This document shows positions 1-5,246 of a DNA stretch of 5,246 nucleotides, in pieces. Source of the stretch: an uncultured beta proteobacterium (lineage in GTDB: Bacteria > Pseudomonadota > Gammaproteobacteria > Burkholderiales > Burkholderiaceae_C); contig CAIYQF010000143.1 in the NCBI GenBank assembly GCA_903928325.1, positions 1 to 5,246 of the forward strand, in the 5' to 3' direction. The first letter of the stretch is position 1. Every line of letters begins with the position of its first letter. The notes beneath the pieces were generated by a model that saw nothing but the letters and a program-made list of their open reading frames with translations, did no database searches and had not been told where the DNA came from. A program made the position numbers and the translations under genes.

Positions 1-5
1 AAATA

Positions 6-11
6 GTGAGG
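6..11 (+). promoter_or_regulatory. Ribosome binding site of the alkyl sulfatase gene
   Basis: GTGAGG lies 7 bases upstream of the ATG at 19, which is good Shine-Dalgarno spacing. It supports that ATG as the start, as does the signal peptide that begins there. The window starts too close to this point to show a promoter. Confidence 0.6.
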
Positions 12-18
12 CTGCAAA

Positions 19-1983
19 ATGCACAGTTTTCATCGATGCCTGACGGCGATTGCAGCGATTTGCGTCCTTACCGCCTGCGGGAAAAACACTGGCGTAGGCG
101 GTGAAGCGGGCGACGCAACGGCCACTACCGTTGCCGCCAACGCTGCATTTGCCGCAAAACTCAATCTCAAGGATCAGCAGGAATTCGAGGACGCCAGACG
201 TGGCCTGATTGCACGTCCCACCGGTCAAATCAAGAACGCCAAAGGCGAGGTCATTCGTGACTTTGATGCCTTCAAGTTTCTCGATGGAGAAGCACCGCCC
301 ACGGTGAACCCCAGCCTGTGGCGCCACGCGCAGCTCAATGCCAATGTGGGCCTGTACAAGGTGATGGACGGCGTCTACCAGCTGCGTGGCTTTGACATTG
401 CCAACATCACGCTCATCGAGGGCAAGACCGGCTGGATTGTGGTGGACGCGCTCACCTCACGCGAGTCCGCCGCCGCCGCCATGGCCTTTGCCGAAAAGCA
501 TTTAGGCAAAAAACCGGTGTCCGCGCTGATCCTGACACACGCCCACGCCGACCACTTTGGCGGCGCGCTGGGCGTGATCTCGCAGCAAGAAGTCGCCCAG
601 CGCAAGGTGCCGGTGGTGGCACCTGCGGGCTTTATGGAAGAGGCCACCAGCGAAAACGTGCTGGTGGGCACTGGCATGGGGCGGCGCTCGGTCTACCAGT
701 TTGGCCGCGACTTGCCGCGCTCGGCGCGGGGCAACCTGGACACCGGCCTGGGCAAAGACGTGGTTTACGGCGCTATCGGCGTGGTGGTGCCCAACTGGCT
801 GATTTACCAGTCCAGCCAGCCCATGCAGCTCGACGGCGTGGACTTTGTGTTCCACAACGTGCCCAACGCCGAGTGCCCGGCGGAGCTGACCTTTAGCGTA
901 CCGGCCAAAAAGCTGTACGACGGCGCCGAGAACCTGTCGCACACCATGCACAACCTGCTGCCCATTCGCGGTGCCAAGGTGCGCGACGCGCTGCGCTGGG
1001 CCAACTACATGGATCAAGCGCTGGAGCAAACCCAAGACACCGAGGTCTTTATCGGCTCCCACCACTGGCCTATCTGGGGCAATGCGCGCGTGCAGGAGTT
1101 CATCACCAAGCACCGCGATGTCTACAAATACACCCACGACCAGACGGTACGCCTGATCAACGCCGGCTACACCCCGCGCGAGATTGCCGAGATGGTGAAG
1201 CTGCCCGCGTCGCTTGCAGACTACTTTGGCGCGCGCGGCTACTACGGCGACCTGCGCCACAACGTCAAGGCGGTGTACCAGTTCTACATGGGCTTTTACG
1301 ACGGCAACCCGGCCAACCTCGACCCCCTGCCACCCACCGAATCGGCCAAGCGCTACCTCGAACTCTTGGGCGGCGCGGACAAGGCCGTGGCCGCCGCCCA
1401 AGTGGCCTACGACAAGGGCGACTACCGCTGGGCCGCCGAGCTGCTCAACCACGCGGTGCTGGGCGACCCGTCCAGCCCATCGGCCAGAACATTGCTGGCG
1501 CACACCTACGAACAAATGGGCTATGCCGCAGAGGCCGCCACGTGGCGCAACGCCTATCTCACCGGCGCCCAGGAGCTGCGCCAGGGGCCGCCGGTCAAAG
1601 GCGTGTCCAAGGCTGCGGTAATTGACCTTTTGTTTCAAACACCTACGGAGCGCTTTTTGGAGGCCATGGCCGCCAGCCTGGACGGCCCGGCCGCAGCGGG
1701 CAAAGACCTCAAAATCAACCTCGTGCTCACCGACCTGAAGGAAAGCTATGTGTTGTGGCTAGAAAACGCCGTGCTGCACTTCAAGCGCGGCACGGCCCCG
1801 GATGCGAACGCCACGCTCACGCTGACCAAGCCCATTTTTGTGAAGATGGTTGCGGGCACCGCTGGCGTCAAGGACACGCTGCTGAGCGACGAACTGCAGG
1901 TCAAAGGCAGCAAGATCGACTTGGTGCGCTTCTTTGGCCTGCTGGACAAGGCCGCTGGCGTGTTTCCGGTGGTCACGCGCTAG
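19..1983 (+). CDS. Alkyl sulfatase, metallo-beta-lactamase fold (SdsA1/YjcS family), predicted lipoprotein
   Basis: Predicted class III alkyl sulfatase: it hydrolyses primary alkyl sulfates such as dodecyl sulfate to alcohol plus inorganic sulfate using two zinc ions. The 654 residues match the usual family length of about 650-660. Residues 1-20 form a lipoprotein signal: Arg6, a hydrophobic stretch, then lipobox LTAC with Cys20 as the likely lipidated residue, followed by a Gly/Ala/Thr-rich linker to about 43. The metallo-beta-lactamase domain (about 100-350) carries THAHADHFGG with His174, His176, Asp178 and His179. Other candidate metal ligands are Glu285 or Glu289 (ECPAE), Glu304 (GAENLSHTMHN) and the His348-His349 pair (GSHHWP). 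The stretch GMGRRSVYQFG (219-229) and GLGKDVVYG (243-251) are typical of the family. The alkyl-sulfatase dimerisation region follows (about 360-500, including RGYYGDLRHNVKAVYQ), then an SCP2-like C-terminal domain (about 530-654) that would hold the alkyl chain. Family assignment is firm; the natural substrate is inferred. The gene converges on the synthetase gene. Confidence 0.93.
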   Translation: MHSFHRCLTAIAAICVLTACGKNTGVGGEAGDATATTVAANAAFAAKLNLKDQQEFEDARRGLIARPTGQIKNAKGEVIRDFDAFKFLDGEAPPTVNPSLWRHAQLNANVGLYKVMDGVYQLRGFDIANITLIEGKTGWIVVDALTSRESAAAAMAFAEKHLGKKPVSALILTHAHADHFGGALGVISQQEVAQRKVPVVAPAGFMEEATSENVLVGTGMGRRSVYQFGRDLPRSARGNLDTGLGKDVVYGAIGVVVPNWLIYQSSQPMQLDGVDFVFHNVPNAECPAELTFSVPAKKLYDGAENLSHTMHNLLPIRGAKVRDALRWANYMDQALEQTQDTEVFIGSHHWPIWGNARVQEFITKHRDVYKYTHDQTVRLINAGYTPREIAEMVKLPASLADYFGARGYYGDLRHNVKAVYQFYMGFYDGNPANLDPLPPTESAKRYLELLGGADKAVAAAQVAYDKGDYRWAAELLNHAVLGDPSSPSARTLLAHTYEQMGYAAEAATWRNAYLTGAQELRQGPPVKGVSKAAVIDLLFQTPTERFLEAMAASLDGPAAAGKDLKINLVLTDLKESYVLWLENAVLHFKRGTAPDANATLTLTKPIFVKMVAGTAGVKDTLLSDELQVKGSKIDLVRFFGLLDKAAGVFPVVTR

Positions 1984-2005
1984 GCGAGCCCCGCCGCTTC
2001 GCCAT

Positions 2006-3394
2006 TCAACTGCGCCCCAGCAAATGCCGCAGCGCGAAGTCGGCATCTGCCGCCTGTTCGGTTAGCTCGTGGCGCTTCACCATCGTGTACAGCGCAATAA
2101 ACCCAGCGCCAAAAACCTCGCCCAGCAAGGGGCAGCCTTTCAGCGCGGTCAGCGCTTCGCCCAAGTCCGGAGGCAACGGCGCACTCCGGGGGGCGGCCAT
2201 TGCCGTGCGTGCGGGGCTAGACTCCAGTTGCTGCTGCATGCCGATCAGCCCCGTGCCCAGCAGCAGCGCCAGCGTGAGGTAGGGATTGGCGTCGCCGCCG
2301 GGCAGACGGTGTTCCACGCGGCGCTTAGCGGGCTCGGACTGGGGGATGCGAAAAGCCACCCGGCGGTCGTCCAAGCCCCAGTCGGCGTGGGTGGGTGAGG
2401 CGTCGGGGCGGTGGACGCGCAAGTAGGAATGCGCATAGGGCGCCAGGATGGCCATGGCGCCAGAAGCCGACGCCTGCCAGCCGCCAATAAAGTGCGCCAT
2501 GCGCGGGTGTGCGCTGCCGTCTTCGGCGGTGAAGCCGTTGTGGCCGCTGCGGTCGCTCAGGCTCACGTGCCAGTGCATGCCGGTGCCCGGCTCGTTGGCA
2601 TAGGGCTTGGCCATAAAGGTCGCCAAGCAGCCATGGCGCCGGGCGAATTCACGCGCCAAGCGCTTGAAACGAAACACCGCGTCAGCCTGCGCCAGCGGCT
2701 CGCCCGGTCGAAAGTTGACTTCGTACTGCCCGGTGGCCGATTCGTGGCCATAGCCGCTGATGGGAATGGCCTGCATCGCACACGCAGCCCACAGGTCATC
2801 AAAAAACGGCGCAAAAGTCTGCGCAGTCTCGGCGGAGGCCAAATCGTGCGAACTCTCAATGTGCGGCACCCGACCCGACATGCCATGCGCCACTTGCAAG
2901 CCGCCTTGGGCATTGCGCTCGGGGTGCACCAGAAAAAACTCTAGCTCGGGCGCCACTAACGCCTGATAGCCCGCGTCCTCCAGGAGTGCCAGCGTGCGCT
3001 GGAGCAGTTGCCGGGGCGACAGCGCGGCCACCTCGTAATCGGCGTGGCCGTCGGCAGAGGCAAAGCGGGCGTCCAGATTGCACACCACAGTGGCGGTGGG
3101 CACGCGCGAGAGCGGGCAGCGCACCAATGTGCGCCAGTCGGGCCGCAGCGCCATGTCGGGAAAGCTGGGCGGAAAAATGCGTTTGAACACGTCCGGCGGC
3201 TCAGCGCCTGTTACGGTAAGGCCCAGCAACAGCGATGGCATTTTGGCCCCCAGCGCTTCAACGAAACTCGCCGTGTCCATCACCTTGCCGCGCGCTACGC
3301 TGGTCAGGTCGGCAAACACCACTTCCACGCGCTGTATGTCTTGGGCGGTGAGCCAGGCGATAGCGTCGCTGGCGTTGGAGATAAGGGGATTCAT
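2006..3394 (-). CDS. Glutamine synthetase family protein (gamma-glutamyl-amine ligase-like)
   Basis: ATP-dependent ligase of the type I glutamine synthetase fold, which joins the glutamate gamma-carboxyl to ammonia or an amine. From the ATG at 3394 it has 462 residues. The N-terminal beta-grasp domain contains VVFADLTSVARGK (about 25-37). The catalytic domain shows the metal/substrate set: Glu150 and Glu152 (PELEF), Glu218 (GHES), Glu225 (GQYE), His274 and His276 (GTGMHWHVSL), Arg326 (HSYLR) and Arg363 in HRLPGGDANPYLTLALLL. The GxDANPYL form resembles gamma-glutamylpolyamine/amine synthetases (PuuA and GlnA-like proteins) more than housekeeping GlnA, and I see no NLYxLPPEE adenylylation-type motif. 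The real substrate (ammonia, putrescine, ethanolamine or another amine) cannot be read from sequence. Start choice is uncertain: an in-frame ATG at 3421 would add 9 residues (471 in all) and overlap the toxin gene by 14 bases; the ATG at 3394 begins 13 bases after the toxin stop. Neither has a clear Shine-Dalgarno. No PuuB/C/D-type partners are in view. Confidence 0.9.
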   Translation of the reverse strand: MNPLISNASDAIAWLTAQDIQRVEVVFADLTSVARGKVMDTASFVEALGAKMPSLLLGLTVTGAEPPDVFKRIFPPSFPDMALRPDWRTLVRCPLSRVPTATVVCNLDARFASADGHADYEVAALSPRQLLQRTLALLEDAGYQALVAPELEFFLVHPERNAQGGLQVAHGMSGRVPHIESSHDLASAETAQTFAPFFDDLWAACAMQAIPISGYGHESATGQYEVNFRPGEPLAQADAVFRFKRLAREFARRHGCLATFMAKPYANEPGTGMHWHVSLSDRSGHNGFTAEDGSAHPRMAHFIGGWQASASGAMAILAPYAHSYLRVHRPDASPTHADWGLDDRRVAFRIPQSEPAKRRVEHRLPGGDANPYLTLALLLGTGLIGMQQQLESSPARTAMAAPRSAPLPPDLGEALTALKGCPLLGEVFGAGFIALYTMVKRHELTEQAADADFALRHLLGRS

Positions 3395-3407
3395 GCGCGA
3401 GGGCGCA

Positions 3408-3863
3408 TTACTGCGGCGCATCCGCGTCGCCGGTCAAGATATCCAGGCCGGTGACCTGCGAAAAGTCGCGGTCATGGGTGACCAAGGCGGTAGCGCCCAT
3501 GTCCAGCGCCGTGGCCAGTTGCAAGGCGTCAGGCAGTTTGAGGCGGTATTGCGCGCGCAGTTGGGCGGCCAGCGCGGCAATGGGCGCGGATACGTCCACC
3601 ACACGGTATTGCAACAGCGCCTTTTCATAGCGCTTGGCCAGCGCGGTTTGCCCGGCTTTAAAAGGGCCGGTCAACACCTCGGCCAGCGTGATGGTCGACA
3701 GCGCAATCAGCACATGCCCTTTGGCTGCCGCTTCAAACAGGCCGACAAAGCGGTCGGCAAACTGCGGGTGGGATTCGAGCACATAGATCCACGGCGCGGT
3801 GTCCACCAGCACGCTGGCGCCTTGGGGCAGATCCGCCCATAGGCGCGGGGGCGCTGCCGCCAT
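3408..3863 (-). CDS. vapC: PIN-domain ribonuclease toxin (VapC-like) of a type II toxin-antitoxin module
   Basis: A 151-residue PIN-domain protein, predicted to be a magnesium-dependent endoribonuclease that halts translation when not held by its antitoxin. The four-acid active site is visible: Asp21 (VLVDTAPWIYVLE), Glu62 (TLAEVL), Asp112 (KLPDALQLATAL) and Asp131 with Asp133 (VTHDRDF). All key acids are present, so the toxin looks intact. Its ATG directly abuts the antitoxin stop (TGAATG) with no gap and no strong Shine-Dalgarno, which suggests translational coupling to the antitoxin. The RNA target is unknown; tRNA or rRNA cleavage is known for some VapC proteins but cannot be assigned here. 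The C-terminus runs up to or into the start of the glutamine-synthetase-family gene. Confidence 0.9.
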   Translation of the reverse strand: MAAAPPRLWADLPQGASVLVDTAPWIYVLESHPQFADRFVGLFEAAAKGHVLIALSTITLAEVLTGPFKAGQTALAKRYEKALLQYRVVDVSAPIAALAAQLRAQYRLKLPDALQLATALDMGATALVTHDRDFSQVTGLDILTGDADAPQ

Positions 3864-4133
3864 TCAGGCGCCGTCCCACTCGTTGCGTAAATCGTCCACG
3901 GTTTGGCCCACATCGGCGCCCCACAGCCCGCGGCCGGTGCCGCGCAAGGCCAAAAAACTCTCGCCCGCTGGCGCTAGGGTGGGTGCGAGCGCCAGGTCTT
4001 GCAAAGGCACGATGGCCGCATAGGGTTTGCCGTGTTTGGTAATCACGCTGCGCAGGCCGGCATGGGCTTCGGCCACGATGTGGGGCAACTGGATGCGCGC
4101 TTGCTCCAGGCCATAGTTGCTGGGGATAGACAT
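3864..4133 (-). CDS. Phd/YefM-family antitoxin, partner of the PIN toxin
   Basis: An 89-residue antitoxin. The N-terminal half (about 7-47, with GLEQARIQLPHIVAEA and ITKHGKPYAAIVPL) has the Phd/YefM form: an alpha/beta DNA-binding dimer that represses its own promoter. The C-terminal half (about 57-89, with FLALRGTGRGLWG and VDDLRNEWD) matches the toxin-wrapping tail seen in Phd-type antitoxins paired with PIN toxins. The start at 4133 is supported by AAGGAG 6 bases upstream. It is the first gene of the pair, the usual order for VapBC-type modules, and ends directly at the toxin ATG. It should bind the inverted repeat upstream, alone or with the toxin. The pairing with a PIN toxin makes it functionally a VapB, but the fold is Phd/YefM-like, so I give no symbol. 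Confidence 0.88.
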   Translation of the reverse strand: MSIPSNYGLEQARIQLPHIVAEAHAGLRSVITKHGKPYAAIVPLQDLALAPTLAPAGESFLALRGTGRGLWGADVGQTVDDLRNEWDGA

Positions 4134-4139
4134 GGGAAG

Positions 4140-4145
4140 CTCCTT
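4140..4145 (-). promoter_or_regulatory. Ribosome binding site of the antitoxin gene
   Basis: AAGGAG on the minus strand, 6 bases before the ATG at 4133. It is the strongest Shine-Dalgarno in the window, whereas the toxin gene has none obvious. This fits the usual excess of antitoxin over toxin synthesis. Confidence 0.8.
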
Positions 4146-4148
4146 TTT

Positions 4149-4165
4149 CTGTACTGTTTGTACAG
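4149..4165. promoter_or_regulatory. Perfect inverted repeat, likely operator of the toxin-antitoxin operon
   Basis: CTGTAC (4149-4154), a 5-base spacer TGTTT, then GTACAG (4160-4165): a perfect 6-base inverted repeat 15 bases upstream of the antitoxin start. TGTAC also occurs as a direct repeat at 4150 and 4159. Phd/YefM antitoxins bind short palindromes at their own promoters, so this is the natural operator candidate. No convincing -35/-10 pair was found; TTTAAA just upstream is a possible -10 with only a weak -35. The promoter may reach into the end of exo. Confidence 0.6.
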
Positions 4166-4177
4166 TTTAAACCACAA

Positions 4178-4981
4178 TCAACTTTCCCAGTCGTAGTCGA
4201 TGGTGATGGGTGCGTGGTCCGAGAACTTCACGCCCTTGTAGATGGCGTGCGTGCGTGCGCCTGCCGCCAAGGCAGGGGTGGCCAGGTGGTAGTCCAGACG
4301 CCAACCCACGTTTTTGGCATAGGCCTGGCCGCGGTTGCTCCACCAGGTGTAGGCGGCGTCGGTGGCGGTGGGCTCCAACTGGCGGTACACGTCTACTAGC
4401 CCAGCCTCGGCTAAAAGCTGGGTCATCCAGGCGCGCTCTTCGGGCAAGAAGCCGGAGTTCTTTTTGTTGCCCTTGAAGTTTTTCAGGTCGATTTCTTGGT
4501 GCGCGATATTGATGTCGCCGCACAGCACAAATTCGCGCTGGCCTTTGAGCTTTGTCAGGTGCGGGTAAAACTCGGCCAAAAAGCGGTATTTGGCCTGCTG
4601 CCGCTGTTCGCCCGAGGAGCCGCTGGGAAAGTAGGCGCTGATGATGGAGCGCTTGCGCGTGGGCGTGTCAAAGCGCAGTTCCACATAACGGCCCTCGGCG
4701 TCAAACTCGCCCGAGCCGTAGCCCACCACTACGTCGCTGGGCGTGTGGCGGGTGTAAACGCCCACGCCGGAGTAGCCTTTTTTCTCAGCAAAGTGAAAGT
4801 AGCCGTTCAGGTCGGCAAGGGTCTCGAACTTGCCTGCTACATCGTCGGCCTGGGCCTTGACTTCTTGCACGCAAATACAATCCGGCTGCAGTTGGGCCAG
4901 CCAGGGTTCCAGCCCTTTGCTGGTGGCCGAACGGATTCCGTTGAGGTTAAGGCTGCTTAATGTGAACAAGGAAATCCCCAT
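4178..4981 (-). CDS. xth: Exodeoxyribonuclease III family AP endonuclease
   Basis: A 267-residue ExoIII/AP-endonuclease-family enzyme of base-excision repair: it cuts DNA 5' to abasic sites and removes 3' blocks or 3' nucleotides in the cytoplasm. Motifs in order: LNLNGIR (11-17), CVQEVKA with Glu40 (metal), YSGVGVYT (70-77), SAYFPSG with Tyr117, CGDINIAH with Asp156 and Asn158, FLPEERAW (178-185), YTWW, GWRLDYHLAT with Asp230, and FSDHAPI with catalytic His256. The whole active-site set is present and the length is usual for the family. The open frame runs upstream to 5098, but those 39 codons are antisense to pyrE and lack family character; homology starts near residue 5, so I take the ATG at 4981. 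That start has no good Shine-Dalgarno. A TTG at 4969 is an alternative. The gene diverges from pyrE and precedes the toxin-antitoxin pair by 44 bases. Confidence 0.93.
   Translation of the reverse strand: MGISLFTLSSLNLNGIRSATSKGLEPWLAQLQPDCICVQEVKAQADDVAGKFETLADLNGYFHFAEKKGYSGVGVYTRHTPSDVVVGYGSGEFDAEGRYVELRFDTPTRKRSIISAYFPSGSSGEQRQQAKYRFLAEFYPHLTKLKGQREFVLCGDINIAHQEIDLKNFKGNKKNSGFLPEERAWMTQLLAEAGLVDVYRQLEPTATDAAYTWWSNRGQAYAKNVGWRLDYHLATPALAAGARTHAIYKGVKFSDHAPITIDYDWES
4968..4973 (+). promoter_or_regulatory. Ribosome binding site of pyrE
   Basis: AAGGAA lies 6 bases before the ATG at 4980. It decides the pyrE start and lies within codons 3-5 of the opposing exo gene. Confidence 0.7.
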
Positions 4982-5246
4982 GGTTGATAGTGGCCCGCCC
5001 CGCCTGAACTCGCTAGGTTCGACCCCCGGCCTGGCGCAAGAATTTGTGGCGTTTGCAGTGGAGTGCGGCGTATTGCGATTTGGCGATTTCACCACCAAAG
5101 CCGGTCGCCAAAGCCCCTACTTTTTCAACGCCGGCCTGTTTGACGACGGCGCCAAACTCGGGCGACTCGCACAATTTTATGCCCAGCGCCTGCTGGACAG
5201 CGGCATCCAATTCGACATGATTTTCGGCCCCGCCTACAAGGGCATT
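4980..5246 (+). CDS. pyrE: Orotate phosphoribosyltransferase, N-terminal part (cut by window end)
   Basis: The first 89 codons of pyrE; the frame is open at the window edge. The enzyme joins orotate to PRPP to make orotidine 5'-phosphate, the fifth step of de novo pyrimidine synthesis. The visible part matches the PyrE N-terminus: LAQEFVAFAVECGVLRFG, then FTTKAGRQSPYFFNAGLF (about 38-55), where Lys and Arg contact substrate in known PyrE structures, then FDMIFGPAYKGI at the end. The PRPP-binding motif and the rest of the domain lie beyond the window. The ATG at 4980 is the only plausible start, supported by AAGGAA 6 bases upstream. It gives an N-terminal extension of about 14 residues (MVDSGPPRLNSLGSTPG) compared with E. 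coli PyrE. The start codon overlaps that of exo on the other strand. Confidence 0.93.
   Translation, partial: MVDSGPPRLNSLGSTPGLAQEFVAFAVECGVLRFGDFTTKAGRQSPYFFNAGLFDDGAKLGRLAQFYAQRLLDSGIQFDMIFGPAYKGI

Noticed and set aside
502..1638. A 378-codon open frame on the minus strand inside the sulfatase gene
   Set aside because: It is fully antisense to a gene with strong family motifs, and its product is Val/Gly/Ala/His/Arg-rich with no recognisable domain. High-GC third positions give long stop-free antisense frames.
1983..2003. Inverted repeat GGCGA/TCGCC between the convergent sulfatase and synthetase genes, as a terminator
   Set aside because: The stem is only 5 bases (6 with a G-U pair), the loop is 11 bases, and no T tract follows on either strand.
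3078..3842. A 254-codon plus-strand open frame across the toxin and synthetase genes
   Set aside because: It runs antisense through two well-supported genes, shows no domain and has basic, low-complexity composition.
4857..4881. TTGACT and TACAAT as a pyrE promoter inside exo
   Set aside because: Both hexamers are close to consensus, but the spacer is only 13 bases, too short for a sigma-70 promoter, and no better -35 lies at 16-18 bases. TACAAT alone could still be a -10.
4496..4960. A 154-codon plus-strand open frame inside exo
   Set aside because: It is antisense to exo across its catalytic motifs and has no recognisable domain.
4982..5098. The 39-codon N-terminal extension of exo as real protein
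   Set aside because: It is antisense to the pyrE N-terminus, lacks family similarity and would displace the conserved ExoIII start.

Overview
The window holds six protein-coding genes packed almost without gaps. The high GC content and the protein types suggest a betaproteobacterium, probably of the Comamonadaceae (Rhodoferax/Curvibacter/Polaromonas-like). This placement is inference from protein resemblance and the exodeoxyribonuclease/pyrE pairing; no search was run.

Layout. (1) 19-1983 (+): an alkyl sulfatase of the metallo-beta-lactamase-fold SdsA1/YjcS family, with a predicted lipoprotein signal. (2) 2006-3394 (-): a glutamine-synthetase-family ligase, facing the sulfatase tail to tail across 22 bases. 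(3) 3408-4133 (-): a type II toxin-antitoxin pair, a Phd/YefM-like antitoxin followed directly by a PIN-domain (VapC-like) toxin, with a strong ribosome binding site and a perfect inverted repeat upstream. (4) 4178-4981 (-): an ExoIII-family exodeoxyribonuclease / AP endonuclease. (5) 4980-5246 (+): the first 89 codons of pyrE (orotate phosphoribosyltransferase), cut by the window end. No gene-free stretch exceeds about 50 bases. No RNA genes, insertion sequences or CRISPR arrays were seen.

How they fit together. exo, antitoxin, toxin and the synthetase lie in the same direction with small gaps and could share transcripts. The toxin-antitoxin pair looks like a small cassette inserted between a DNA-repair gene and a nitrogen/amine-metabolism gene. 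The exo and pyrE genes diverge, and their start codons appear to overlap face to face in one CATG, so each gene's 5' control region would lie inside the other's coding sequence. The sulfatase would release sulfate and an alcohol from alkyl sulfates at the cell envelope; no functional link to its neighbours is evident.

I found no clear evidence of an undescribed multi-gene system. The points most worth a second look are the exo/pyrE start overlap, the toxin-antitoxin operator and its possible control of the downstream synthetase, and the lipoprotein form of the sulfatase.
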